From Entoloma clypeatum (Eukaryota; Basidiomycota; Agaricomycetes; Agaricales; Entolomataceae), in contig OY751485.1 of the NCBI GenBank assembly GCA_963565915.1, forward strand, positions 5,270,001 to 5,334,000: 64,000 nucleotides of DNA, read 5' to 3'. This document shows, piece by piece, positions 31,882 to 44,212 of the stretch (positions are counted from its first letter, which is position 1; each line of letters opens with the position of its first letter). The notes below the pieces were generated by a model that searched no databases, had not been told where the DNA came from, and saw nothing but the letters and a program-made list of their open reading frames with translations. Both the position numbers and the translations under genes were made by a program.

Positions 31882-34349
31882 TTACATCTCATCCTCCGCA
31901 TCCCACCTCGATATCTTCTCCAAAGGCCGATAATAATACTGCTTATACTTCTTCGTCTCGCTCCTCTTTGCTGGCCGCGGCATCATAGTCTTCAACAACA
32001 TCGCCCGCTCCTGATCCTCGTCATTCTCTGGAACGTAGAACCACTGTGCCTCCAACACACGATTCGACTCGTCCTGCCACAACAACAGAAGACCACAACC
32101 GAATCAGCACCTCCAACCCACACCTCGCCGAAGCAGGAAAAAAACAAACAAACCTTGAAACTGCTCTCCACCTTCCCAAAGACGCCACTCCCCCTCCCGG
32201 CCTCGCCGCTCCTCAACGCCTGACAAAACACCTCTATCCAATCCTGCTCGCTCCGCTGCGCCTTCAATGACGGCCGGCACTCCATCACTGATTTGTACAG
32301 CGACGAGATGGGCAGACATGACGCCCGGGACGTGGCCATGCATTCGATCAGCATGCCCCGAATCTCGACATGCAGGGCTTGCGTCTCTGGATCTATTGGC
32401 GGCTCCGCTTCTCGTTTGGACCTGGATGTATGTTTGAGCTGCGACTTTCGAGAGGAAGGAGAGGCAAGGGCGCAGTTGCTGCGGGACTCCTTGGCATGTT
32501 TCGAGTGGGGTGAGCGCTGCTGTGGACATAACAGTACGTCCTCGTTCTTTCCCTTTTTGGTTTTCGTCGCAGCAGCACGACGCCCGACAGCATCGAGATC
32601 ACCCTCTTCGTGGCCCTCCGATCTCCGCCACCCGTCCTTCCGTATCGACTTCTCGGATGCTATTGAAGACGATCCCCTCCGAGAAGCCGAGTTCGAATCG
32701 GATACTCGCGATTTCTTCTTCACTGGACCATCGCCTTGTCTCTCCTCCCTTCTCTTCCGCTTCCGCGGGGCATCGTCTTCACCCGACCCCGAAGTGACTT
32801 GATCAGCATTGCTCTCTTCATCCAGCACCTGCTCCTTCCATTTGATAGAAGATATCGACGGGAAAACAACGGTTTCAGAAACATCCGACATCCCTTCATC
32901 TACCAATGATATATCGTCGTCGGTGCGAATATCTCCGATTTCATCATCGGTAGTAAGCGCCGATGCTTCTCCGATCACTTCCATAATCGGGGAAGGGCTC
33001 CTCTCAGGAATCGAGGTGTCGATAGTAAGTGTGCGTGTTTCATCCAGGGTAAACGTCGGATCAGTGGGAAGAGATGCCTCCAATGGCGAGGGCGAGAGCG
33101 CCACGCCCTGAACCTCCTCTGAATCATGCATTGACTCAACTTCTGGTTCCGGCTACGGCGAGGGGGGGTCAACAAGAGAAGGCAAAGGAAGAGATGGCCC
33201 ACTCACAAGAGTGGAGATAGCGCTCCCTGTTTCCGAATAGCCGGGGAGTGGTGCAGAGACCGCATCTGGACCTTCCGCTGTTTCTACGTCCGTTTGCGAA
33301 ATATGAGGATCTGGTGTCAACGACGACGCCCACAGCGGAGATGAGGAAGCCAGAGACAGTGGGGTAAGGGGTCGCATCACAGGCGAATTAGGTGCAGAGT
33401 ACGAAGAGAGCGGAGGAGAGGATGGGGGAAGCGGTGATGATGGACAATGCTCCAGCCCAGAATCGCTCGTGAGGCAGGGCAGGCCTCCATTGTACGGTGC
33501 AGGACTGTCATGATCCAAAACTGCCCTTCCAGGGGGAAATACGGAATGGCGCTCTGCCATATCGTCCTGATCAATATGTGAATCCTTGACCTCAGCCTGC
33601 AGGGATAACTGAGTTGATGGAAGCGCTGGTTCCGAACCCGGTCTGGCGCTGCGATGGAGACCTAAGATTGGAGGTGGGGACGAGGTGGGGGCAGATTGTC
33701 GCAGCTGGGAGCGATGTTCTGTCTTAATTGGGATAGGATCATACCTCCACCTCCCGCGCTCGGCGGACGTTCTGAAGAAAGTTGCCCGAGTTCCTTCCTG
33801 GACAAAACTGTATCCTCCGTCCTCGTCGTGCTTTTCATCCTCTTCGCTGTCGTAAAAAACAGGGCCATACTGGCGGGGAGAGTCGTTAGATGGTTTCATG
33901 GGCTTGTGAGTGAATGACGAAATCATTGAAGGGTTGGAAAGCTGCATCGGTTTGCGAGAGATGCTACCAGGGAAGATTGATTGTAGGCTGGGCAGCGTGG
34001 AATGACCCGGGTTAGGCTGTTTCGCGGGAAACGATTGTTCACGGTGCTCCCAGAATAGGGATGGTACATCGATAAGGTCAAAACCACAGCGATGGAAGGC
34101 TTCCCGTTCGAAAGTTGGGCTCGACTGAACATAGGCGTGGCTGTGTCCCCTGCTTGAGAACGGTGTCCTTGGTGGCGATGGTGAGCGAGGCGGGGACGAA
34201 GAGGGCACCGAGTCGACTGTACGAGTGTCAGACCCCGTCGAGAGGGGCGGAAATGAGAGGGTGGAGGAGCTGCTCTGGTTTCTGTTACGGGACCACGGGA
34301 GTCTGGGCGGAGGAAGAGTGTTTGACATGGTGGTCGGATGATAAGACAA
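31882..34349 (-). CDS. Large disordered protein with conserved C-terminal domain; one in-frame TAG
   Basis: It starts MSYHPTTMSNTLPPPRLP (an alternative Met lies 7 codons later). Exon 1 runs from 34349 to 32154. An 80-nt intron (32153-32074) joins VESSFK to DESNRVLEAQWFYVPENDED, and the frame ends RWDAEDEM. The first 600 residues are Ser/Pro-rich and disordered. A basic stretch (APRKRKRREERQ, GPVKKKSRV) looks like a nuclear signal. The last 150 residues (ALHVEIRGMLIECMATSRA onward) are folded-like and helical. A TAG at 33153-33155 interrupts the frame between SLVDPPSP and PEPEVESMHD. No good intron removes it, so it is a nonsense allele, a base error or an undetected splice. I do not recognise the family. 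Confidence 0.6.
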
Positions 34350-36000
34350 ACATCACGTGCATTTCCGCGTAATTTGGTAAACGCGTTTTCAGGCGGAGCT
34401 GAATTCCGGACACGCGTAAACTAATGACGCGCCATGGTAATCAGGTCTGGGCGGAAAGTCGGGTGTATGATCGTCATGACTGCAAGGGAGGAGGCGGACT
34501 TCCGAAGTCTTTCATTGAAGTCCCCGTAAGTTATCGCACCTGCAATGCGAAGGAGGAAAGGTGAGCAACAGGTCAGTCAAAGACATCACCAGAAACGAAC
34601 TGCGAGATTATCAGTTCCACAACCTGCCACATCCTATGAGACAACCAAAAGACCAGTTTGATAGTATACCCCGTCAACTCTCTGAAAAGTTTTCGTGAAA
34701 TGCGCTGGCAAATGACTTGAACCGAGACAAACCTGCCGAATATTCTCCTGGATATGGAGCCACATCGCAGTATGCAAGGCTATGACTTTCCATAGAAAGT
34801 ATGACACTGACATATAAGCCTGCATACACGAACGGCCCAAACCAGCGAAACTCACGGACATGTTGACCTGAAATCTAACATAGCACCAAAGACCTTCAGA
34901 TGCGATGATATCGCAGTATAGACAGCGAGCAATACCCATGCAGAATAGCGTCAACGGACGGGTCACTTGAAAGTGCGGTGAAAAGGCGCAAACTAAACCA
35001 GGTCTAAGATATGTCTTTCCCAGTGACCCTCACATAAGGTTCACGACGGCGAAAACTCGGGATCGGATGTGGGCGCAGATAGATATGACGGGCGTTCCAG
35101 CTGAGGAACCCTGGAGAAGCCGTTGGTGGTGTGGAGGAAGGGATGTGCACAATGGGGACGAGTACAATATCTCCTCAGTGAACTCATTGTTCGGAAATAA
35201 TTTCAATTTCAAAGCCCGATCCACGTTTGTTCTGGCCTTGGGGTCACAAACCGTGAGGAACACCTTGGAACGACATGGAATTCGCGTCAACACGCCGCTG
35301 ACCCGGAACCATGAGGCAATTCGAATTCGATACTTACATTGACGACTTGCCAACGTTCCCAGATCCTTTCAGTTGCAGAGCCCGATAACTTGTCTCTCTC
35401 GTCCGACTTGCGTCCGACATTCAATATTCAATACTTATTCAACCACTGTGTCAGCTAGTTCCGGGAACTTTGGAACACACCAACAAAGCGTGGAATGATC
35501 ACGGTCGCGTTGCACCACGGCCGACCTGATGGCTGCGGGTCAAGTCCAACACCGAATTGAAGTTGTCCTCCACCCATCTTCTACGAAGTAACTTGCAATG
35601 CCCAGATCCCCCAATAGACACGGTAACAAGGCAGTCCGTTATGAGTCCCTCTATAGCGGCTGATTACCCTTCCCCACATTGCACAATTCAAGTCTGGTAA
35701 GTGTTTGGTATCGCCGAAACACGCTCCTATGATGGTTTGGCTTGATGCTGGGTAGTGTATCAATCTGGACCATTGTCACTACTTAGTGTCGTGAACGAAC
35801 CAAGTTGTAACACATTACAAATGCGAATTCAAACTTCGAGCTTGGGGGTACATACGACTCGGGCAAAGGCAGAGATTGCTCAAACGGGCCGCTATACGCT
35901 GATGGTAAAGTTCAAAGTAGTATGGTGGTCGTATAAGAGAGGCTACTAAGTATTAGCTTTAGCACGCGGCGGGGATTTACCTCCCCACACTGTGCGTCAC
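34350..36000. other. Intergenic region without recognised gene
   Basis: About 1.65 kb. It holds the promoter of the minus-strand gene ending at 34349 and the 3' flank of the deaminase gene. Short frames show no family resemblance and no repeat matches. Confidence 0.5.
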
Positions 36001-37449
36001 TCATTCGATGGGCCGGGGCAGAGCCGCAAAATCGCCGACCGCAACTCTCTTCCAACGATTGTCTGCGCCACGCGCAGAGCCATCACTCTCAGAGCCACTG
36101 GAAGCATGCTCATCCGAAATCCTCTTGTAGTTTATCTGCAGCACCCAAGACAGCGTGTCCACCAGCCGCGTCCTAACACCATTGATGACGGCTGCGTCAA
36201 CAGGATACCTTCCTTGCATGTTGCCCGCGGCGCCAGGAAGTGCCCAGTTATCATATGACTTGCCATGAGACCCGCTTGTCATCCATGACATCCTGGTGCT
36301 GACATTGAACGAACTCATCCACAAAGTGCAACATAGGCAGCTCCGCTTACTGCAACCTATAGGGCGTTGGGGGGGTGGGAGAGCCGTGGGCAATTCTGAC
36401 AGCAATGACGGGCTGAGGTGAAGAATGATACGAAGTTCAGCATGAATGCATGGATTGATGAATCGGCGCTGCTCCCAGTTATTCGCCAAATGAGGAAAAC
36501 GGCGAATGATTGCGTCGATATCCTGTGGGGATATTGGTGCCTCCAGAGCGCGCCCTATAGCCTCGATTGGGTCTGGACTGTGCTCAAATGTTCCCTCTCC
36601 AGTGTCAGGGAGTTTATCCTCCACCCAGTAGAACGGGATATTGGGGAAGCGCTTCATCTTCTTTATAAGCTGATCGATTCTGGCATACTGGCAAATTTTG
36701 CCTAGACGGCGCTTCAACTTCTCTGCACGCTCCTTGAACTCCAAATCCGCCAGATTGCGATTTCCAACGGTGATCTTCTGTAAAAACAGCGAGTGGCGTA
36801 GAGCATCTGCGGTAATGAAGAGTTGCGCGTAGCGGCCAAACGACATCTGGTCTTGTTGCATTTCGAATGTGGATCCATCCCTGCACGTACGAATAAGGTC
36901 GCAGAGCACGCGACAGTCAAATGGCGGTTTCCCATCTGGGTATATGACATCGAGAAAATAACCTGCCTGAGGAAACTCCTCTTCCATCGACCCAACCGAG
37001 TACTCCGCGACTGCGGATTGTAAATCGTCAAAGAGGTCGGTGAGGGACTGATGCAGATTCCAGATCCGCTTATCCATGTTTGCCTTGCTGTGCCTGACAA
37101 GGAAAGGGAGTAGGTCTAGCCAACCTTCCGCCGTCATCAAGGTGGAAAAGAACATTTCCGCCGCTGTGTAATCTGCAGGGAGGATATTCCCGTTCTTGGC
37201 TAGAACGAGGCTAATATGCTCGCGTTTCTCGAAAGCAGCGGCAACAACATGACCAGGCTTTCCAGTGGTCAAACAAACAGCGATGACGTCCAGCATGCGC
37301 AAGTCGCCATGGGTCTCGTCGTCGCGGATGCTCTTGTTGCTGTGGATCCCAGCGGACTGGTAAGGCATATCGAGATCTGAGCAGCCAAACTCATGCAGAA
37401 GTAGCAGGTGTTCCGAGAGTTGCGATTGGGCTACGGATATTGCAGACAT
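36001..37449 (-). CDS. OTT_1508-type deaminase-fold protein
   Basis: A single 482-residue exon starting MSAISVAQSQLSEHLLLL. The N-terminal two thirds are helical with no known motif. Around residues 330-385 the sequence reads CIHAELRIILHL then RPIGCSKRSCLCCTLWM. HAE followed by a C-x2-C pair after a G-x-SK segment is the zinc-binding and catalytic pattern of the OTT_1508-like branch of the cytidine deaminase superfamily, common in basidiomycetes. The histidine and two cysteines would bind zinc and the glutamate would shuttle the proton. The C-terminus has an acidic Ser-rich stretch. Substrate and biological role are unknown; RNA, DNA or nucleotide deamination are all possible. The nearest gene is a tRNA, 320 bp upstream. 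Confidence 0.75.
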   Translation of the reverse strand: MSAISVAQSQLSEHLLLLHEFGCSDLDMPYQSAGIHSNKSIRDDETHGDLRMLDVIAVCLTTGKPGHVVAAAFEKREHISLVLAKNGNILPADYTAAEMFFSTLMTAEGWLDLLPFLVRHSKANMDKRIWNLHQSLTDLFDDLQSAVAEYSVGSMEEEFPQAGYFLDVIYPDGKPPFDCRVLCDLIRTCRDGSTFEMQQDQMSFGRYAQLFITADALRHSLFLQKITVGNRNLADLEFKERAEKLKRRLGKICQYARIDQLIKKMKRFPNIPFYWVEDKLPDTGEGTFEHSPDPIEAIGRALEAPISPQDIDAIIRRFPHLANNWEQRRFINPCIHAELRIILHLSPSLLSELPTALPPPQRPIGCSKRSCLCCTLWMSSFNVSTRMSWMTSGSHGKSYDNWALPGAAGNMQGRYPVDAAVINGVRTRLVDTLSWVLQINYKRISDEHASSGSESDGSARGADNRWKRVAVGDFAALPRPIE

Positions 37450-37769
37450 GAGGGTGACTTTCGAAGGTTAAATCCATACCATAAACCCCCGCCTATTGTT
37501 CCTGATAAGGAAATTGTTTGCGTTCCGCGTACCAGCGCGTACAAGATCAAGACTTGACTTAAGACCCTGCACGAGAACTCTGATTACATAGATCTAATAG
37601 CCAGCTCGACGGTGTCGTCACCTTGACCGCCAATTGAACACTTTTTGGTGTACTGTAAAACAATTACCTATGATAGAAGGGACAGATGTAGTAACGGAAG
37701 ACACTTTTTCCCACCGACCACAGCATACGTACATAAATGATGGGGCATGCTCAAAATATTCAAACTAAC

Positions 37770-37856
37770 ACACCGATGGTGAAGTGGTTATCATGCTTGC
37801 CTTCCATCATAAGAATAGACCAGCAAGCGGCAGGGGTTCGATTCCCCTTCGGTGTA
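37770..37856 (+). tRNA. tRNA-Gly(TCC) with a 15-nt intron
   Basis: Acceptor ACACCGA pairs perfectly with TCGGTGT, discriminator A. D-stem GTGA/TCAT. Anticodon stem CTTGC/GCAAG, loop C-T-TCC-A with the anticodon at 37803-37805. The intron lies after position 37 (37807-37821), the standard eukaryotic site. T-arm AGGGG-TTCGATT-CCCCT. The A-box (TGGTGAAGTGG) and B-box (GGTTCGATTCC) are canonical. Confidence 0.93.
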
Positions 37857-37874
37857 TGGAGGTTTGTCAAGAGC

Positions 37875-37884
37875 TTTTTTTTTT
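37875..37884 (+). terminator. Pol III terminator of tRNA-Gly
   Basis: A run of ten T, 18 nt after the tRNA 3' end. Confidence 0.85.
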
Positions 37885-38190
37885 AATTGCACAAGGCGCA
37901 GTAAGTAGTGGGAGTTGTATACTCTGTCGATATCCAACATTCACGCCACTAGTCTGGGTTGGTATGGAGCACTGAATTATCGGACTGCGCCGGCATGTTC
38001 AGCTCCGAGTACATCCCATTATTAGTTAGTCACATCCCCTGGGTATGAAAGGTATATACAGCGTCACGAAAAAAAAAACGACAGAGTGTGTCCCCCGCCC
38101 CCCTCCCTCACAGCAGAGAAAAGAGAACGGTGAGGTTGAATCCTGCATGAAACCCACGCCGCAGACGTATGTAAAACGAGGCAAAGCGTG

Positions 38191-40474
38191 TCAACACCGC
38201 CTTGATATCCCTTCTCTCTTTTCTTCTTCCCTGGATGGTAAGAGTGTGTAAGTGCGTGCGAGACAAAGAAGGGAGACGCTGACCTGTACTCGAACATCAG
38301 CTGGACACCGACGAAGAGGCAGGCGATCGCTACAATGAGGAATCTCAGGCCTGCATGGCGTAAAAGGTACAGTCAGTCATTTCGGTTGGGATTGATGAAG
38401 GCGAGGATGGAGGATAGAGGAGACGGGACGGACCTTCCCAGGTCCCTAGGAGTTTGTCCAGGAAGTGTTTTAGCCCGTTGGTGCCGATGACGAACCCGAC
38501 GAGGTTGGCGGCCATCATTGTGAGGATGTTGAATGTTCCTCCTAGGGCAGCGAGGGGTCTGTACCAGGGCTCGTTGGCGTACTGTTCAAGTTTGTGATGA
38601 TTGTTCACTGAGTTAGTTGGTGATTTGTATGTGGAGATGGAAGTACCTTGGATGAGGGGACGAGGAACCCGGCGAGAACTTCGGGGAGGAAGAAGAGGGA
38701 GACCAACCAGCCCCACGCGAGGAGGCGGAAGGTGAGGTCGTGCCAGAGCGCGACGAAGGAGAATATGAGGAGGGCGTTGAGCATGAGGCGGGTGGAGCCG
38801 CCGAGGGGGATGTAGATGTACCTGTATTTTTGAGTGGTGAGTAAGGGCTGTGGAACGAAAAAGGGAAAACGGGGACCGAACCGGACGATCCAAAGGTTGT
38901 AGCTCCTGTGCCAGCTGCGCCAGAAGCCGAGGGTGGAGTAGTTGTTGGCCATGCAGCGGACCATGTTTTCGGGGGAATCGATGCCGTCCATGAGGGCCCA
39001 GAGGCGGAAGAAGCGCCAGGGGATGAGGAGCTGTTGTATCGGTCAGATAACAGTCAAATCAGGAAGTGAGATAAAGGCAAGGAAAGGAAAGGGCAAAAGC
39101 AGGGGTAGGTGGTTTGTGTGAGACAAAGAGAGGGTAGGCACCTTGAGCCAGACGATGATGAGGTTCCAGAAGCCGACCATGGCGATCTGTGCGGGGGAGT
39201 CGCCAATCCAGGCGCGTGTGTCCTTGATGGCGACGACGTACATGGAGTGGAGGATGAGCTCCATGACGAGAAGGGAGGCGAGGAGGCGGAGGAAGTAGGT
39301 GAGGGCGGGGGTGGATAGGCTTGAGACGGGGCGGCGGTGCTGTGTGGTTTGGTGAGTGTTGGTGTTGGTTGAAAGACGGAGGGACGAACCTGCCAGAGAA
39401 AGTCGTTGAATGTCATGATGGGCCCGGCTATGTAGAGGGGTGGGTAGAGGACGTAGGAGAGGTAGGTGGGGAAGATGTAGAGCTTGGGTGGGTGGGCTTG
39501 GATGCGGTCTTTGTAGGACATGTTTTGGTGGCCCTGTGGAGGGTAAGGGTTATGGTGAATAGAGAGAGAGCAATATGAACGGACGTACCTCGGAGAAGGT
39601 GGAGGTGTGACAGGCCCAGTAGTAGTCCATGTTGAAGGAGACGAGGCGGAGCATGGTGATGTTGAAGCTGATGTGCCAGCGAGGGTAGGCTCCTTGCCAT
39701 GCGTCCTGGACTGTTGCATTAACTTCAACTGCTTTCGCGGGGTGGGCAAGGAAAGGCGACTCACTAGCCAGCTCAAGACAGGCACCATGTCGCCGTATCG
39801 GTAACCACCGTACCGCTCGTTCGCGAATAACACGGCGGCGTTGAAGACCCACGTGGCGACGGGGCCGGCTCTGCTGCCCCTGGAGGCCTTGGCGATCGCG
39901 TAGTTCAGGGCGAGGATGAGGAGGATCTTGAACGCGCTTGTTCCGTGGAGGCCGAAGAGCATGAGGCAGGAGAAGATGAGGTTGAACGGGACGGTGACGA
40001 CCTTGGCTTGTGGGCGGGTGGCGGAGGTGTAGACGAACTTGGAGCAGAGGAAGGAGAGGACGAGGAGGCAGAGGGTGGGGATGTTCGAGCGGAACGAGCG
40101 GTACTGCCCGTCGCTGTTGTCCTGCGATTGGGGTGAGGTGTGATGAAAAGCCGTGAAGAGAAGGGCTTACATACGACTTTGCGGAAGGGTATCCAGCCCG
40201 GGGAGAGTCTGTGCTTGTACAGCTCGTAGTTCGGGTTCGACGACGACGAGAGCGAGATGGGTATCCATGCCATGATCGGGAGCACGACGCAGGCGACGGC
40301 GGTGTAGATCCTGAACTCGAGCGTCTTCCACCGGGGCGGGCGCAGCGCCGACTCGTCAGGGAGCGACTTGGTGAGCATGGAGGGGACGTGGACGGTGAGG
40401 TCGACGAGGCGCATGCGGGAGCGACGTTTCATCGTCGTCGTCGAGGTCGGTGGTGGGAGACCGTTGCTGCTCAT
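38191..40474 (-). CDS. GUP1: MBOAT family acyltransferase, GUP1-like
   Basis: Ten exons: 40474-40175, 40121-39765, 39705-39589, 39533-39390, 39339-39142, 39030-38882, 38821-38647, 38581-38434, 38350-38284 and 38230-38191. Reading phases close to 564 residues. The N-terminus is cytosolic and basic; many membrane segments follow. The MBOAT landmarks are [25 protein letters not shown] and the catalytic-His segment [37 protein letters not shown] near residue 80 and the tail [13 protein letters not shown] are typical of fungal GUP1. In yeast Gup1 is an ER protein that remodels GPI-anchor lipids by adding a very long acyl chain; that role is inferred here. The last exon is only 40 nt. It is divergent from the RBR ligase gene with 106 bp between start codons. 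Confidence 0.92.
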
Positions 40475-40580
40475 CAGAGAGATGAGTCACGTGCTGGCCA
40501 TAAATGGGGTGGCCAGCGTAACGAGTCCTCTCTCTCTCTCTGCTACCACTGGCAATCGAAAGACCAACGACGCAGCAGCC
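40475..40580. promoter_or_regulatory. Shared divergent promoter, GUP1 / RBR ligase
   Basis: Only 106 bp separate the two start codons. It contains a CT-rich tract (CCTCTCTCTCTCTCTGC, 40528-40545), a pattern common just upstream of fungal starts. No TATA box. Confidence 0.6.
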
Positions 40581-42951
40581 ATGTCCTCCGACTATGACAT
40601 CTCCGACGACGACGACAACTACTACTCCGATGAGGACATGATAGATGGCACCCAGGACGATGGTCAGTCCATGATCTCGTGCCCCCCTTTGATGCCCCCG
40701 AGAAACCCATCTCCATCCCCCAGAATCGAGCCAATCAGAGGCGGACATGGACATGGACGACTACGGAGATGACTTCAAGGTTCCCACCAAGGGAAGCCGC
40801 AAATCGTACGAGATCGACCACGAGTCCCTCAGCCAGGCTGACGTCGAGAAGCTCATGCGCTCCGACGTCGAGCACATATGCGGCATCTTCGGTGTCGACG
40901 TGAGCGTTCTCTTTGCCGCCGATAGCACCCTGATGTCTATCTTATCTAGGCAAGCACCGCCAGCCTCCTGCTGCGGCACCTCTCCTGGAACAAGGAGCGC
41001 CTCATCGAAAAGTACATGGACAACCCCACCGCCATCCTCGTCGCAGCCGGCGTCTCCCTCCCAGAACCACCCTCCGCACCCGCCCCCATCCGCACCAACT
41101 CCAACAACTCCTCCCGCCGCACCCCCTCCCGCACTGCATCCAAACTCCTCGGTACCCTTGGCACCTCCAAACCCCCGTCGTCATACTTGTCCACCACAAC
41201 CACAACTAGCACTAAATCTATCAGCCCACGCAGCAAGTCCCCCGCCACACCCCCCTCCCCGCCCTTCGTCTGCCCCGTATGCTACGACGACTCCTCCCCC
41301 AGCGCACTCAAGCCCCTCTCCCTGCACTGCGCCCACGCCTTCTGCGCGCCCTGCTGGACCACCTACCTCACTTCCAAGATCACTGACGAGGCCGAGCACG
41401 CCGTCCGGTGCATGGCCGAGGGCTGCGCGCTCGTCGCCCCGGACGATTTCATCCGCTCCGTCCTCCGCTCTCCCGCACCCGAAGACGAGGCGAAGCAGAA
41501 CGCCGCCACGCTCGCGCGGTTCGAAGAGCTGCTGGTGCGCCACTTCGTAGCGTCGAATCCGAACCTGAAGTACTGCCCCTACCCGGAGTGCACGAACACG
41601 GTGTCGTGCCCCGCCGCGGCGAGTAAGATGAGCCTGACGACGGCCGTGCCGATCGTGTCGTGTGGGGCGAGGGGGATCGGGTCGCAGCAGGTACAGGCTT
41701 CCCAGTCCCAGTCCCAAGGCGCATTAGGAGGGGGTGGTTTGGGTCTGGGTGGGAAAGAGCACAAGTTCTGCTTTGGTTGCCCGATCGAGAGCGACCATCG
41801 GCCGATCGTGTGTGCGGCTGCGAAGATGTGGTTGAGGAAGTGCAGGGACGACAGCGAGACTGCGAATTGGATCAAGAGCAATACGAAGGAGTGTGCGCAG
41901 TGTCAGAGTACGATTGAGAAGAATGGGGGGTGCAAGTCAGTTCAATTTCTTCCCTTTGTGATTTGGGATGGACGCTGATAAACGATTTGACGACAGCCAC
42001 ATGACGTGCAAGAAATGCAAACACGAGTTCTGCTGGGTGTGCATGGGCCCGTGGTCGGAGCACGGCACGGCGTGGTATTCGTGCAATCGGTACGATGAGA
42101 AGGCGGGTGTGGAGGCGCGGGATGCACAGAGTCGGAGTCGCGCGAGTTTGGAGCGGTATTTGCATGTACGTCGTTGTCGTCGTCCCTTTCCTATACACGC
42201 CTCTTCTTTTTCTGATGAGGTTTTGCGTCTTTAGTATTATAATAGATGGGCAAACCACGAGCAGTCCGCGAAGCTCTCAGTGGATCTGTATGCCAAGACA
42301 GAGAAGAAGATGGAGGATATGCAGATCACTTCTGCGTTGACTTGGATCGAGGTGTGTTTCCTTTCACTCTCCTTCCTTCTCCGTCCCTCCTTCTTTCCTT
42401 CCTTCCCTTCTCTCCCAAGCTGGGACTGCCCCTCCCTCCGAACCATGGGAAGCATAAAGCTAACAAAAGCCACAGGTACAATTCATGAAGAAAGCCGTCG
42501 AAGAGGTCGAAAAGTGCCGGATGACGCTCAAGTGGACGTACGCGATGGCATATTACCTCGCCAAGGGGAACCAGAAGGACCTGTTTGAGGATAACCAGAG
42601 GTCTGTTGTTCTTCTCCCTTCCTTCCTTCCCCTCCCTATCCGATACCCATCGTATCCCAAACACAGGGACCTCGAGAAAGCAGTGGAAGACCTCTCGGAG
42701 CTGCTGGAGTCCCCGATCGAGGCGGAGAATATCCCGGGGTTGAGGCAGAAGGTCACTGACAAGACGGTGATGCTGCCGCCTCATGTTGTTTTCTGATCAC
42801 TGACCATAGTTTTTGTTTTTGGCAGGTCTACGTGCAGAAACGGAACGAGATCGTCCTCGAAGACACGGCGGCTGGGTTCTTGGAGGGAAGGTGGAAGTGG
42901 AATGTACATGTGGATGGGTTTGATGAGCCGGAGGGGGGAGAGTGGGCTTGA
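40581..42951 (+). CDS. RBR E3 ubiquitin ligase, Ariadne/ARIH1 type
   Basis: Eight exons: 40581-40662, 40739-40899, 40950-41935, 41997-42165, 42235-42351, 42476-42600, 42667-42766 and 42826-42951; 621 residues. In order: an acidic N-terminus ([19 protein letters not shown]); a UBA-like helix region ([20 protein letters not shown]); a disordered Ser/Thr/Pro linker of about 75 residues; RING1 (FVCPVCYDD…[10 protein letters not shown], about 187-240); IBR with [22 protein letters not shown]2 ([19 protein letters not shown]), whose GGCNHM cysteine is the predicted thioester site; and an Ariadne helical domain to the C-terminus. Within the IBR a Gln/Ser/Gly-rich insertion ([19 protein letters not shown]) lengthens it. 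Such ligases accept ubiquitin from E2 on the RING2 cysteine and cooperate with neddylated cullins. Confidence 0.93.
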
Positions 42952-44212
42952 TCTGTTTCGGTGTGTGTACATAGTTTTTGATGTGTTTTTTTTCTCTTCT
43001 TTTTTTGTTTTAATTCTCTGATGTGAACGTTGAGGAATGGTAGTTTTTTTTTCTCAGCGTTTACATAATTAGAGCGTGATTTTGTTATTCTATCTGAGTT
43101 GGTTGACGACTTGGAGAGCTGCATTGGAGAGGAGGGAGGTGGGTTATAAGCAAGGTAAGTACATAGTAGCAAGCAAAGACAGCCGCAACTCTCAACCACC
43201 ACCACTGGCACCACATGGCATGAGGCAGCCACACTCAACATTCTTTCAGCCGCCATCAAGGGCCCAAAATCCGCCATCCGGCACTGGCAAATCCACTATT
43301 GGGCGGTCGGGGTCTGGCAGGAGGTTCCCTGTTCTGCAGATAGAGTTGTGCTGCTGGCAGGTTTCGCCAAGTTAGACTACCCTTCAAGTTGGAGCTTTCA
43401 AGAAGTCATCTGGCATCTCCATCTTCTCAATGCTCTAGCAGGCCCCACCGCGTGGGCTGGGTACTAAAGTTGGCCACATTATGGTCCGAGAATCGCACCA
43501 TAGGTTTTCCCCCGCTGTCATCCACCGCAGATCTTGCTCCTTAATCTATGCTTCGTCCCCTCTGGGCAGATGACCACAGCCGCTCCGGGATCATACTGCA
43601 CTTAATCAAAAACCACAGGTTCGACGCAATCCCTTGATGGCATGACATGGGTAGGGACGCGGCGTTACCCGGCCAAAGGCGGAAAACAGAAAAAAGTTTA
43701 GATTTTGGGGTGCCAAATTGCATCGGACGACTTGGTATCGACGGACACGAATTCGTCGAGCGCACGTTTATATCCTTGTCCATTTCTTGTCGGCCCTCGG
43801 AGGGGGATGAACGGAAGGATTCAACGCTTCACACATGGTGCTCTCTTCAAAAAAGCCGAGACGGTCACTCCATGGCACGCAGCAACACATAGGTGTGTCG
43901 GGGTGCGGAGAGTGGAAAACCACTAGACAGGACAATTATATTTCTCGCATGAGGACCACAGCTGTAAGTCCCGCTCGACATGAAAGTCTGCTGTCTAATT
44001 AGTTATTAGATGACCTGCTACCTTGCAACAGTCAATTCAATATCAGCCGCAATTTCTGGAATCCCTGGTTTACTTCTAAACAGGATTGGAAGCTATGAAG
44101 ACAACCACCGCGCATGGCGGGATGGAATCAAGAACATGGTGGACAGCTTATGAAGATATGTTTGTTTTAAAAAAATGCAGATCAATTTTGCCATTTCTTC
44201 TTACGCCGCATC
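42952..44212. other. Intergenic region between convergent genes
   Basis: The 3' flanks of the RBR ligase (plus) and the dehydrogenase (minus) meet here. No coding signal, RNA gene or repeat recognised in about 1.26 kb. Confidence 0.5.

Noticed and set aside
33115..33157. 38-nt intron that would remove the TAG in the 31882-34349 gene
   Set aside because: Shorter than any other intron in the window and without a branch-point-like CTAAC/CTGAC.
40747..41550. 267-residue frame overlapping the RBR gene
   Set aside because: It reads a second frame of exon 3; the RING cysteines and splice sites support the other frame.
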